Shown: positions 35,529 to 46,429 of the stretch, in pieces
Layout of the letters: each line of letters starts with the position of its first letter
How positions within the stretch are numbered: position 1 is the first letter of the stretch
From: Norana najaformis
Lineage: Eukaryota > Annelida > Clitellata > Crassiclitellata > Hormogastridae
Assembly (NCBI GenBank): GCA_964023275.1
Contig: OZ029913.1
Span: 49,355,976-49,419,975 of the forward strand
Length of the DNA stretch: 64,000 nt
Reading direction: 5' to 3'
The notes under the pieces: model-generated
What the model was told of the DNA's origin: nothing
What the model saw: only the letters and a program-made list of their open reading frames with translations
Databases searched by the model: none
Position numbers and translations under genes: made by a program

Positions 35529-35959
35529 AGAAAATCTATGAATATTTTTTTAATGTGCAGAGTAAGAACCTGAAACCTGCCCTCCTCCTTTAGTATTACC
35601 AGCTTGGGACTGGTACAGCAACTATAGCTGTGGCGGAGTTACAGGTTTTTAGTGTTTTTTTTAATTTTTTACCTTAAATAAATTTTTTTGTATTTTGTGT
35701 GATATTAGAAGCACAGTAGTATTAGAACAAAACATTTTACTACCACTTAAGGAACTAACATGACTAGCCCTGACACAACAGAAATAAAAGAACTTACACT
35801 GACAAATTTACACTAGCAGTTATAATGACTAGCAATTATGCTCACTATGTATGGTACAAAACAGTTATCTCCTTTACAGTTTCAGTTTTTAATGACTTGT
35901 AGTGTAATCAATTCCTATGAGGCAATCACTACCTTTATTATCATCTCCAAGACACACAG

Positions 35960-36900
35960 ATAAAAGATATAAAATATGAGGTTTCATTATCTGCACTCGG
36001 CATTGCATACACAAAGTGCTGTGCATAAGTTGTCCTTGAAACACCTGCAACGTTTCGTAGAGCAGCCTGTTTTACAATAACAACATTTCAGTTCTGGGCA
36101 GCACTTTGCTGCATCTGGCGGAGTCATCCATAGTGGTTGCCATATATTATCAGCTAACAACATATCCTCAATCAGCAGGATTTGGTAACACAGGCGGTGT
36201 GACTAATGCCTGACTCCAGTGTTGTCAAGCAGGTGTGGAGTCAATTCATTGAAGACTGCTGTAACTTCAGGAGTTTTTTCCGAGTTTCCCAACAACTCTT
36301 TTTGTCCCAGCCAACAAATGCTGACACAGTGTTGCAGCCAGTGATCGCATGAAATATAGGCAGTGCACAGGCTTGCTCTGGACCCAAAACACATACTAGC
36401 TCATGAGCAGGAATATATCAAAGATGATGCCCTGTCTCAAATGCAAACCACAATTCATGATAAGCTATTTTCTGCTAAAAGGTAACAGTCAGCATCAACG
36501 GTCTTAACCAAGATTTTGTGATGCCCGAAAATAGCACAAACTAAGTCAGTGGCATGCAAAAACATTCAAGTGTTTTCTTCTTCATGTGTGCTTGGACACA
36601 GTTGAACAGTATTCAGAAGTACAATCTGCTTACACCTGTTGACACATTAGACAATTTGTTGGCTAGAAAGTAAACAATACTGTCTTACTGTGATCATTCT
36701 GTAGGAAGAGAGGGCAGGTAAGTGAAATTGGAGCTGATTCAATAACCTGGCACTGTATACCAGAACCACATTTGGCATGAGTTAAGCCTTTGAGACTGAC
36801 ACTTTCATAATGGTCCCACACAATGTCAATGCGCTTGACATGATGAGTTTTCAGTCTAGACCTTTTGGTCAAAACAGACTTTGCAAAGCAAACATTTGCC
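35960..36900 (-). pseudogene. Decayed TE-associated ORF (FHAITGC / Cys-rich tail family)
   Basis: On the minus strand, from high to low coordinates and with several frameshifts and stops, the readable blocks are: HVKRIDIVWDHYESVSLKG, SLTCPLFLQNDHSKTVLFTF, STHEEENT, FLHATD, LVKTVDADCYLLAEN, FHAITGCNTVSAFVGWDKK, and a C-terminal WMTPPDAAKCCPELKCCYC then KTGCSTKRCRCFKDNLC. This order matches a multicopy protein I know from many aquatic invertebrate genomes, which ends in a Cys-rich CXC-like tail. Its biochemical function is not known to me. The copy cannot make a full protein. Confidence 0.8.
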
Positions 36901-36909
36901 AGAATAGCG

Positions 36910-37345
36910 TTGCAGGGTGGGCCCGAGCCCTGCCGGATCAATGTAGTCAGCCAGAAATCAGACAGATTGGTTTGTTTCGGTTGCGACTTTCTCAGGAGCG
37001 TTGACCAGTTTTCTCCTATGGCACCGGTTTTCTCCTACAGCAAATGCTGCTCCTTGGGTTCACAGATTTGTCCATGTGTTCTTCCCCGAGCTTCTCACAA
37101 CCTCTGTCTTCCAACTATTGTGATTTAGACCGTATCGCGACCATGGGACAGAGTGGGCCCAAGCCCTGCCAGATAAACAGTCGGCCAGATATCAAAGATT
37201 GTTTCATATCGGCTGCAACTTTGTCAGGAGCGTACTGACAAGTTTTCTCCTACAGGACTAATGGGGCTAGTTTCCTAACTTTCCCACTCGTTTTACACAG
37301 ACCTGTGTTATCTAACCCAAACGGAATCTCCCCGAGTTCGCACAA
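36910..37345. repeat. 236-bp imperfect tandem duplication
   Basis: GTGGGCCCGAGCCCTGCCGG near 36918 recurs as GTGGGCCCAAGCCCTGCCAG near 37154, with following matches (GCGACTTTCTCAGGAGCG, GTTTTCTCCTA, CCCCGAG-TTC-CACAACCTC). It ends just before the 5' LTR and begins within the N-terminal side of the decayed ORF to its left. Confidence 0.8.
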
Positions 37346-37401
37346 CCTCCGCCTTGGACGTTTTCGGTAAATGGCTAAACACTGCAGTGATGCTTCAGTT
37401 A

Positions 37402-38070
37402 TGTGGCGAGTCGAGAACTGCCTCCATGGCAACGGAACAGTCGAGAACCGCTTCCATGGCAACGGAACAGTCGAGAACCGCCTCCATGGCAACGCAACAG
37501 TCGGGAACCGCCTCCATGGCAACGGTACAGTCGGGAATCGTCTCCATGGCAACGGAACAGTCGAGAACCGCCTCCATGGCAACGGAACAGTCGGGAACCG
37601 CCTCCATGGCAACGGAACAGTCGACCTCCTCCATGGCTACGGAACACTCGGAACAATCTCCATGGCAACGGTTCCCCAGCGGGAACAGTTGGTAACGGTT
37701 CCTAGGGAACGAATATAAGGACGCATTCGGAGCGGTCGGAGGGTCGTCGAGTCGGTCGGTCTGTCGTCGAGCGGTTGTCTGTCGTCTTCGGGATTACTTG
37801 GATTACTCTAGTCGTCAGGTTCCTGTTCACTTTGGATTACTTACGTCGTCGTGGATTACTTTCGTTGTCAAGCTCTCGTTCGGTAGATTACTTTCGTCGT
37901 AACCGACGGGACCGACACTATAGTTAAGTGTTTGGTTGAAATAAAAGTTGGAAAGAGTTACAACGCTGGTGTCGACTTCTTCTTCTTCCTCTTCTTTGAG
38001 AAAAGCTCTAGGTAGACCACCAGAGTCGAACCCCGCACAAGCCTAAAGAAGTAGTAGTAGCTCGGAACGT
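37402..38070 (+). repeat. 5' LTR with 30-bp minisatellite
   Basis: Starts TGTGGCGAGTCGAGAAC. From 37411 to 37620 it holds seven 30-bp units (TCGAGAACCGCCTCCATGGC plus AACGGAACAG). A TATA-like GAATATAAGG lies at 37711, and a polyadenylation signal AATAAA at 37940-37945. The 3' edge is about 38070-38074, followed by TGGTACCAGAAG, a possible primer-binding site resembling an initiator-Met tRNA complement. Confidence 0.9.
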
Positions 38071-38144
38071 GGCAATGGTACCAGAAGTAGTGGGGTCTAC
38101 GTACAAGGAGGAACCAGTAGAAGAAGAAGAAACGACAGATCAAG

Positions 38145-38757
38145 ATGGATAGAGACGACAACACGATTGTCTACACTCTGTTGGACGTGCTGGACTCGCC
38201 AACTCGTCCGTCGAGTAGCTCAACGCCGGATGCTAAACGAGAGACGTCCGCAGGCCAAGTACGAAACTAGAGGCGTTTCTTGGACAGTATCGATTTTGAC
38301 AGCCCCAGACAGACAGCTACAGAGACCAGCGCAACAAGGGAAAAGACCGACGTAACTCCGCGACGGTTGGACGACATGGCGGCCATGTTCGAGTATCGTA
38401 AAACGCCGATGAAGCCCGGAAAATTCGATGGCACCGGATCTTTGGAGTCTTTCCTGGCTCAGTTCGAAGTCTGCGCAAAGCACAACCGATGGAAGGATTC
38501 CGACAAAGTGGATTTCCTGCGTTTTGCATTGGACAAAGCCGCCACTCAGCTACTATGGGACTTTGGAGCGCGACGAGACGTCACTTATGGAGAGCTGACC
38601 GAGAGACTGCGTCAACGGTATGGCGCTGAAGGACAGGCCGAGACCTTCAAGGCGCAGTTGTACTACTGTAGACAGCGAACCAACGAGACCCTCAGTGATT
38701 TGCTCCACGACATACGGAGATTGGTCGTTTTGGCAGCGGGAAATGGAACGGAAAATT
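38145..38757 (+). pseudogene. gag, N-terminal part, with one stop
   Basis: A frame from the ATG at 38145 has a TAG at 38268-38270 and continues to 38757. It contains the capsid-like PGKFDGTGSLESFLAQFEVC, DKVDFLRFALDKAATQLLW, YGELTERLRQRYG and RRTNETLSDLLHDIRRL-type blocks of Ty3/gypsy gag. Downstream of RRLVVLA the expected gag C-terminal part is missing, and the frame shifts to the nucleocapsid. Confidence 0.88.
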
Positions 38758-39171
38758 GACCGACAGCTGGCAGCACTACGAGGCCCTCCCGGAATAGAGG
38801 CCGACGCTGATCGGTCAAGGAACGAGACCAGGACCGCGTCAGGGAACACCGAACGGATAGGAGCCTGCTACAACTGTGGAGAAAGGGGTCACTACGCTCG
38901 ACGATGTCCACGACCGAGGGAACCGCGTAATTCCCTCGAAGGACAGGTCTTTACGACGCCTGGAGAACGGCCGAAGGAAGCCGCGGCCGTGAACCATGCT
39001 GCTCGGCAGAGGTCATCGCGGGGTGTGAACGGCAATACGATCTACATCCGAGGCGTGATCAACGGACGCTCCCGAATGTGCCTGATCGACACAGGGTCTG
39101 AGGTGAGTCTCATACCGCATTCTGCAGTAAGGGGTCTGGAATTGTACTGTATCCTAGTGCACGGTTCCTGA
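38758..39171 (+). pseudogene. Nucleocapsid zinc knuckle and protease
   Basis: In a frame offset from gag, 38860-38915 encodes CYNCGERGHYARRC, a CCHC zinc knuckle. Positions 39079-39108 encode CLIDTGSEVSLIP, the aspartic protease active site. A stop at 39169 ends this frame, and the protease continues in the next frame (39171-39599: LVSDQIMEPMLGMDWL). Confidence 0.9.
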
Positions 39172-39599
39172 TGGCTGCTAATGGTACAGAGATCCGGGTC
39201 CTGGGAGAAGTGCGCGTCTTGATTAAGGTTACTTCTGGCTTTGAGATTGATACCGCTCTCTTAGTGTCTGACCAAATCATGGAGCCAATGTTGGGAATGG
39301 ATTGGTTGAGACAGCATCGCTGCCGCTTGGTATTCGGGGCAGGAGCATTATTTGTGGGCCGCAAGCGAATTCCATTGGTAAAGGGAGATGGTTCCGCTTG
39401 GTGCAGGCGAGTGACCGTCGCCGAGGATGTGGTTGTAGCTCCTATGGTTCAGTGCGATGTACCCGCCAAGACTGAGTATCGTAAGCTCTCTGTGACGGCA
39501 TCAACTTGGATGAACGAGGCCAGAGAAATGCAACCAGGAGTTTATGTGGCTCCGGTAGTTGTCAGGGATGATGATAACGCGCACCGATCAGGGTGCTGA
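39171..39599 (+). pseudogene. Protease C-terminus and protease-RT linker
   Basis: The frame encodes EPMLGMDWLRQHRC, the typical LGMDWL end of Ty3/gypsy protease, followed by a linker (VTVAEDVVVAPM ... QPGVYVAPVVV). It ends at 39597 by a stop, four bases past the start of the RT frame, so a frameshift separates it from the RT. Confidence 0.85.
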
Positions 39600-40555
39600 A
39601 CCTGAATACGGAGCCGGTAAAGTTGGTTAGAGACCAGCTTCTGGGAGGGCTCCATCCCGTCCAGGTGAGTTCCGGGGGCGAGAGTGACTGTGGCGCGGAG
39701 ACGGGAGAGGTTGCTAAGGTTATTGAGGACCTCTTACAAGATCTCGCCGAAGATGTTCCACTGGGAGCTCGAGAGCAGTTGAAGGGCTTATTGTCAGAAT
39801 ATAGCGATGTGTTCTCAATTAGCGAGGGGGACCTAGGCAGGACCTCAGTCTGCAAATGCCGGATTGACACAGGGAATTTCCTTCCCGTCCGGCAGTCCTT
39901 GAGACGACAACCATTACCCTGCCGGGCTGTGATTGACCAACAGTTGGATCGAATGCTAGCCGAAGGGGTGATAGAGCCGACAGCCAGCGAGTGGGCAGCC
40001 AGTGTAGTGCTGGCCAAAAAGAAGGACGAAACAATGTGGTTCTGCATCGACTACCGGCAGCTAAATGGACAGACCAAGAGGGATTCCTATCCATTGCCGC
40101 GATTCGTTGAGTGCCTGGATGCCCTATCAGAAGCGGAATAGTTTAGCATCCTGGACTTACGGAGTGGGTACCACCAGGTTGAGGTGGACCTGGCCAAAAT
40201 GCGTGAGGCAGACCAGTGGCCTCCGTCTCAGCGGCAGAGAGAGGTCCACGGAAGACCTCCTGACGAGGAAGCTGAGATTTCTTGTTACGCATATGCTGAG
40301 GAGATGGTAGAGAGACTTGAGGCAGCGTACAGACTTGTCCGCGACCAACTACAGCGAACTATGAATACGAAACCGATTACGGCACATGTGGACAAGGTTA
40401 AGCCGTGTGTCGAGGGAATGCGAGTAGAGCCATCGGCAACTAAAGATACTGCACCGCTACAAAGAGAAGGGGCTTCAGGCGGTGATGACTCCGACACCGA
40501 GCCTACGCCAGAGCGACCGCGGCGCATTGTGCGGGAGCCGGTTCGCGTCCAGTAG
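39593..40555 (+). pseudogene. Truncated RT fused to integrase C-terminus
   Basis: One frame with a TAG at 40139-40141. It encodes the RT N-terminal blocks PCRAVIDQQLDRMLAEGVIE, SVVLAKKKDETMWFCIDYRQ, YPLPR and FSILDLRSGYHQVEVDL. It then jumps to an integrase C-terminus (YAEEMVERLEAAYRLVRDQL ... HVDKVKPC) and the usual pol tail (PERPRRIVREPVRVQ). At least RT palm, RNase H and integrase core are deleted. Confidence 0.9.
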
Positions 40556-40775
40556 TGACGTCGCAATGAGGTACAGTTGCCTTGACAATGGAACAATGGG
40601 TGCAGTCGTCACGACAACGGAACAATGAGGTACATTTGCCGTGACAATGGAACAGTTGAGAACCGCCTCCATGACAACGAAACAATGAGATACAGTTGCC
40701 TTGACAACGGAACAATTGGGTGCAGTTGTCATGGTAACGGAACAATTTGAGCCGAGAACTGGACGAGCCAAAGTA
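40556..40775. repeat. Diverged tandem repeat between pol and the extra ORF
   Basis: Imperfect units around GACAATGGAACAATG and CAACGGAACAATGAG repeat every 35-45 bp. They share the CAACGGAACA core and one GAGAACCGCCTCCATG unit with the LTR minisatellite. Confidence 0.75.
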
Positions 40776-40951
40776 TAAAAGACAGCGTCCTACAAAAGAG
40801 CAAAAAAAGGGAACCAAGTTCATCACGGATTTACAATGGAACAGACACGTACATTGGACTGCGTTCTCTGTGAAGGAGGTTCAAGGGTGCAACTCCTTTC
40901 AAGTCGCTGCGAAGGCACTGCCAACAGAAGCATGGAAGTACAGTACGGAAA

Positions 40952-41623
40952 GTGCAGATAACTACTCCTGTCAACAACGACGGACTGCGCGCGGCTGTCG
41001 GCGAGTCTTCTACCTCGTCGGGAAGTCCAGGCCTCTACGTTGGGCTTGCTTCGGACGGTCTGGCTGCTCCTTCGGTCAACGACGGCGGACCGCACCTGCC
41101 CATTGCCGGGCACTCGTCTTCGTTGGACTGTGGCGACCTTGGCGAGAACGATGCGGGCTCTCCTCTGATCGACGATGTGCTATCGTCTCTCCTGGAGCAA
41201 CCTTTAGCACCGCCTACTGATATGAACACTGATCCTCCGGGCCCAGCCGCGGAACTTGAAGAAGCGTTCGGTGCTATTGGACACAGCCCTGACCCGCCAG
41301 ACCTGGGACTGGATCGAGAACTCATGCGGTTCCTAGAATATTTGGTGCCGGCCGCCGCCGAGATGGACGACGACCGCGAAGAAGACTTGTTACGCCTTCT
41401 CCGTGAGTCTTCCTGGATTCCACCGTGCATCACGTTGGAGCGTTTCGTGGACCAGATGACTCCATGCTCTAAGCGGTGTCCGCTGTGGATGATTCGTGCT
41501 GTATATCGTAGCCGACACAGCTACGGTCCTGTTCCAGTGGCGGAGGTACATCCTAATTCCCCTCCGGCGAATGTAGAAGATAGCGACGAGGATGATCTCG
41601 ACGACGGTGGTGTTTTGGACTAA
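40952..41623 (+). CDS. Extra 223-codon ORF of unknown function in the LTR element
   Basis: An uninterrupted frame in the position where some LTR elements carry an env or accessory gene. The protein is acidic and Pro/Ser/Leu-rich (LIDDVLSSLLEQPLAPP). Its central part includes LMRFLEYLVPAA and EEDLLRLLRESSWIPP. A Cys-containing segment follows (MTPCSKRCPLWMIRAVYRS), and it ends in an Asp/Glu tail (EDSDEDDLDDGG). I see no signal peptide or transmembrane segment, so it is not an obvious envelope gene. I recognise no family. Unlike gag and pol in the same element, it has no stop or frameshift. The start is the first ATG in frame. Confidence 0.6.
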   Translation: MQITTPVNNDGLRAAVGESSTSSGSPGLYVGLASDGLAAPSVNDGGPHLPIAGHSSSLDCGDLGENDAGSPLIDDVLSSLLEQPLAPPTDMNTDPPGPAAELEEAFGAIGHSPDPPDLGLDRELMRFLEYLVPAAAEMDDDREEDLLRLLRESSWIPPCITLERFVDQMTPCSKRCPLWMIRAVYRSRHSYGPVPVAEVHPNSPPANVEDSDEDDLDDGGVLD

Positions 41624-41707
41624 GAAATTTCATGGAGCAGAAGAAAGCAACGTTAGTTAAGGACTTCAACCCAAAAAGATGACTTTTTGAACAGTATTGG
41701 GGGAGGG

Positions 41708-42273
41708 TGTGGCGAGTCGAGAACCGCCTCCATGGCAACGGAACAGTCGAGAACCGCCTCCATGGCAACGGAACAGTCGAGAACCGTCTCCATGGCAACG
41801 GAACAGTCGACCTCCTCCATGGCTACGGAACACTCGGAACAATCTCCATGGCAACGGTTCCCCAGCGGGAACAGTTGGGAACTGTTCCCTTGGTAACGGT
41901 TCCTAGGGAACGAATATAAGGACGCATTCGGAGCGGTCGGAGGGTCGTCGAGTCGGTCGGTCTGTCGTCGAGCGGTTGTCTGTCGTCTTCGGGATTACTT
42001 GGATTACTCTAGTCGTCAGGTTCCTGTTCACTTTGGATTACTTACGTCGTCGTGGATTACTTTCGTTGTCAAGCTCTCGTTTGGTAGATTACTTTCGTCG
42101 TAACCGACGGGACCGACACTATAGTTAAGTGTTTGGTTGAAATAAAAGTTGGAAAGAGTTACAACGCTGGTGTCGACTTTTTCTTCTTCCTCTTCTTTGA
42201 GAAAAGCTCTAGGTAGACCACCAGAGTCGAACCCCGCACAAGCCTAAAGAAGTAGTAGTAGCTCGGAACGTCA
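41708..42273 (+). repeat. 3' LTR
   Basis: Matches the 5' LTR except that it has three rather than seven 30-bp units (41717-41806), a 15-bp insertion near 41879, and a few single-base differences. It is preceded by the purine tract GGGGGAGGG. The shared sequence ends at GCTCGGAACGT, followed by CA. Confidence 0.92.
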
Positions 42274-42799
42274 CAGTTTGCTGCCTTTTTAGAACAACTA
42301 AGTGTGACACAGGACGTTCGAAAAGTGCAGGTAGAAAGATAGGTTTTCAGTCTGCAAGCAAGTCACGCCGTGTAGGGAACAGAGGCCTAGGAAATCCTAC
42401 ACAATTGTAAGAAAGGCGACCAAGGTAGTTGAAATGCTGAATGAAGTTAAGAGAAAAATTACCTGTAACCTTTCCCAAAACGTCAAAAACAGTTTTGATA
42501 ACTATCGTGAATACGTGTAATATTAGCATGGAGCATTTTTAACAAACTAAATGTTCTTGTCATTTGGTAGGCATCTTTAAAATGTATCTGCATTGGTTTC
42601 AAGAAAAATATAAAATTGGCGTTATACAATTTGTGTGTTATCGTGTTTTATTTTCTCATGTTATGTTCTAATATGTAGGTGTATTTATTGTTATTAAAAT
42701 ATGATGAAATTAAGGTTTTTCATTTAAAGCAATTCACTTCAGAGTTTATTAATTTATCTGGAAATAGAAAAGCTAGATTTGCATAAGACACTAAGATTC
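42274..42799. other. AT-rich intergenic DNA, no feature recognised
   Basis: No exon, RNA gene or transposon protein was recognised between the LTR element and the LINE cluster. Confidence 0.4.
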
Positions 42800-44900
42800 T
42801 CACCTCGTTTTAAATCCACACTCCTCCCTTGATGACCTTCTGTCTTCCTGAAACACCACTCTTTCCTCTATCCTTGACAAGCATGCTCCTATTATTACCA
42901 AATCCAGCTCTCACTCTAACAATCCTTGGTACAATTCCTATCTCCAGGCCTTCAAATCTTTCCGGCGACGCCTTGAGCGCACTTACAAATGCACCAGGGA
43001 TCCATAACTTCTTTCTGCCCTTAAATCTGATACAAATAAATACCATCACCTTCTTACTGCAGCTAAACAGAGGTTCGTTCTCGATCCTCTAGCCCTCGCC
43101 TTCTGTGGAAAACCATAAGCTAACTCCTCCATCGAAACTCATCCAGTCCACTTCCAAATTCTCTTCCGTCTTCTTCAATAGCCGACTCGTTCTATTCTTT
43201 CTTTTAGAACAAAACTACCCTCCGTCTTTCTCTTCAATCTTTCCTTCTCAAAACCACCAATAACCAACTTGATGATGCTCCGTCCCCACTCACGGCACCC
43301 CACCCTCCCCACCTCGATCCTCATTATCTGTCTTTCAATCCACTTCAGAGTCTGAAATATTACACCTGTTAAAATCACTTCCAAACAAACAATGCGAACT
43401 TGACCCTATACCCACCCCTTTAATGAAAGACTCTGCATCTGTCCTTGTCCCAATCATTACCAAAATAGTTATTCTCTCCTTATCTGCGGGTGACTTCCCC
43501 CTCCTATTCAAACACTTCCTTGCTACCCCTCTTCTAAAAAATTATCTCTCGACAAGGAAATTCTTTCGATATACCGGCCTGTTTCTAACCTGACTTTCAC
43601 CTCCAAATTAACTGAACAGATTGTCCTCTCTCGGATCAATGACTATTTAGCTTCTAACTCACTCCTTAACCCACACCAGTCAGGTTTTACTAAACGCCAC
43701 TCAACTCATTAAAGCATCCTCAGTTGATCATCACCTCTGTGCTGATGACACCCAACTATTCATCTCTTTCTCTCCGAATTGTTTCAATGACTCTATAAAT
43801 CATCTTTTTTTGTGTGGTTAAACATATCTCCTACTGGATGACATTTAATCTCTTATGCCTTAACCCATCTAACACGGAATTCATACTTTTTGGCCTACGT
43901 GACTAGCTGACGAAAATTACTGACCCTTCTATCTCCCTCACCCTGGACTGTTCCTCCGCCAACACATTTAATACTAATTCTCCAGTCTGCAATTTAGGTG
44001 TAATATTCGACCAATGCCTATCCTTTTCTGATCATATAAACCATCTTTCCCGCTCATGCTTCATGCATATTCGTAACCTCCGCAGAATCCGCCCTATGTT
44101 TGACTTCAAAACTGCATCTACCATCGCCACATCCATAGTCCATGCAAAACTTGATTACTGTAATTCACTTTTCCTTAATATAGAGAAAACCCAGATAAAT
44201 CGCCTTCAAGGAATTCAGAATGCTCTCGCTCGTACCGTCACCAAAACTCCCAAATACCATCACATAACTCCTGTTCTGAAATCACTTCACTGGCTTAAAA
44301 TACCAGAATGAATAGAGTGCAAAGTCTTATCCCTCACCTACAACACACTTCAATCCTCCTAACCCTCCTATCTTCGTCAATTATTTACAATCCAACCACT
44401 CCGTTCAGCCCGCTGCTCAACTGTCCTAACACTTCTTCGCCCTCCCGTCACCTCATCCTTAAAATTTGGAAATCGCTGCATAGCCATAGCTGCCCCACCG
44501 CTTTGGAATAAACTCCCGCCAGAATTGCGACAATTGTCTGGTCAATCACACGAACTCACTAACACTACACCTCTTCCAGTTTCTGCGCAAGTCTTTCACT
44601 CAAGACTGAAAACACTTCTTTTCCAAAAATCTTATCCTGATTCTTCCTCTTCTCCTTATCTCTCTTCTCGCTTCAATTTCAGACACCATCCACGGTAGCC
44701 GTCCGACTGTCTGACTCCTGGATCTTGACCTGGAACCGAACCCTTTACCTATCGATTTTGTTTTGACTGAGCGCTGGTTCCCGGGACTTAGCTTTCGTTG
44801 GGTGCTGTAGAAACCTCGAGATTTTCGTCTCTTGCTATGAATATTAATGAGAAACGTCATGTGTTATGTCATTTTTGGCGTTTTGTCCCGTCTATGACCT
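42800..44900 (+). mobile_element. L2/CR1-like LINE, longest copy in the window
   Basis: Decayed but ordered plus-strand blocks: YLQAFKSFRRRLERTYKC near 42940, YRPVSNLTFTSKLTEQIVL near 43570, HQSGFTKRHST near 43675, CADDTQLFISFSP near 43740 (active site, first residue changed), NLGVIFDQ near 43990, then 44063-44311 HIRNLRRIRPMFDFKTAS and [17 protein letters not shown] 3' tail follows, with CTTTCGTTGGGTGCTGTAGA near 44790. About 0.8-1 kb of RT is missing between HST and CADD. Confidence 0.88.
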
Positions 44901-45040
44901 CTTGATCCTTGGAATTGGAAACATGCCCACGTGGATTCAGTCAGACTTGGCGCTGAAACTCATCAATCAACCTGGATTTTGCTGTCTAAGCTGGTCTTCC
45001 TGACGCAACTTTTGTGTGGCGCTGAGAAAATTCAGAGATT

Positions 45041-45063
45041 TACATTACATTACATTACATTAC
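45041..45063. repeat. (ATTAC)n microsatellite
   Basis: Five ATTAC units following GGCGCTGAGAAAATTCAGAG, itself a variant of the LINE tail seen nearby. It is likely the end of a retroposed copy. Confidence 0.85.
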
Positions 45064-45129
45064 TATACTGATATCTTTAAATTCTTAAAATCTTTTAATT
45101 TAAAATCTTTGAAAAAGTGTTTATGTTGA

Positions 45130-46420
45130 CTTCATGTTAGAAGACACATCATGGAAAGCCGCATATAGGCCTACCATCGCTACATCCATAGTCCATGCAA
45201 TGCAATTAGCTTGAATATAGACACCAACCAAATAAACCATCTTTCAGCTATTCAGAATGCTGTTGCTAGTGCTGCCACCCAAACCCCCAAACACCATCAT
45301 ATCACTCCTGTCCTTAAATCTCTTCACTGGCTTAAAAATACCTGAACGAATAGAGTAAAAGTCCTGTCACTTGCCTACGACAAACTCCAATCCTCCCAAC
45401 CTTCGTCGTATTTACAATCCGACCATTGTGTTCAACCCACTCCTGTTCTGCCCAAACACTTCTCCACTCCCGTTATCTCATCCGTAAAATATGGAAATTG
45501 TAATCGTAATCGTAATTCCGAGATTTCTACAGCGCCCAACGAAAGTCGCGCCGCGGGGACCAGCTTATTCACAGGCGCTCAGTCAAAACAAAATCGATAG
45601 GCAAAGGGTTCGGTTCCAGGTCAAAATCCAAAAGTCAGACGGAGAGACAGCGTGGCAGCTGCGGAGGGTGATGTTTCGGGTTGGAGAGCAGAGAGAGATT
45701 GGAGCAGAGGAAGAAGCCATTGCTGCCGCACACCTCTGGAATAAATTCCCGCCAGAATTACTATAATTATTTGACCCATCATACAAACTAACGGACACTT
45801 AACCTTTGCACAATCTCTGCCCAGGTCTTTCACTCGATGCTTAAAACATTCCTGTCCCATAGATCCTATATTGTCTTTCCTTTATCTACAGTATCTTGTT
45901 GCTCCACTTCCATACACTATCCACCATAACCGTCTCATTGCCTGCCTACGTGATCGTAATCGTATTCGTAATCTCGAGATTTCTCCAGCTATGGTGGGTT
46001 GTGTTTGGAATTGGATCTGCAGGATCTGTAAGAGGAAGAAGAGGAATCGGGATAGGATTTGCGCAAGAGGAGTGTTCAGTTTTGAGTAGAAGACCTGCGC
46101 AAATTGTAATCGTAATTCCGAGATTTCTACAGCGCCCAACGAAAGCCAGGTCGCGGGGACCAGCTTACTCACAGGCGCTCAGTCAAAACAAAATCGATAG
46201 GCAAAAGGGTTCACTTCCAGGTCAAGATCCAAAAGTCAGACGGAGAGACAGCGTGGCAGCTATGGAGGATGGTGTTTGGGGTTGCAGAGGAGAGAGAGAT
46301 AAGAGGAAGATGGGGAGTCAGGATAGGATCTGTGAAAGACTGAAAGATGAATGTTTGCAAAGATTGCAAAGTTTCCAAAGATTGCAAAGGGTGAAGTGAT
46401 GGCGAGTTCGTAAGATGGAT
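45130..46420. mobile_element. Cluster of rearranged LINE 3' ends
   Basis: Plus-strand LINE pieces (IATSIVHAM near 45180; LWNKFPPELL near 45740) alternate with minus-strand 3' tails. Two direct copies of a roughly 200-bp tail unit lie at about 45495-45715 and 46105-46300, each containing ACAGCGCCCAACGAAAG, GCGCTCAGTCAAAACAAAAT and CGGAGAGACAGCGTGGCAGC. A third tail end lies near 45950-45990. Confidence 0.8.
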
Positions 46421-46429
46421 CAGATAATT

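Larger units (their letters stand above)
37402..42273 (+). mobile_element. Ty3/gypsy-type LTR retrotransposon, internally deleted
   Basis: Two LTRs bracket gag, zinc knuckle, protease, a truncated RT joined to an integrase C-terminus, and an extra ORF. The RT stops after the YHQVEVDL block, so the catalytic YxDD, RNase H and integrase core are absent. The element therefore cannot encode its own movement. A polypurine tract (GGGGGAGGG) precedes the 3' LTR. Flanks CAGTT(A) on the left and CAGTTT on the right may be an imperfect target duplication. The region is richer in C, G and CpG than its neighbours. Confidence 0.93.

Noticed and set aside
37411..37620. CRISPR-like appearance of regularly spaced repeats
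   Set aside because: The units are directly tandem without variable spacers, lie within an LTR, and the DNA is eukaryotic.
37250..37718. Several long ORFs on both strands with repeated HGNGTVENRL or SMATEQSRTA peptides
   Set aside because: They are the 30-bp LTR minisatellite read in all frames. A 30-bp unit keeps every frame open.
40747..41433. Alternative-frame ORFs (157 codons plus, 132 codons minus) overlapping the accessory ORF
   Set aside because: They are shadows of the longer 223-codon frame in CG-rich DNA. None has recognisable motifs.
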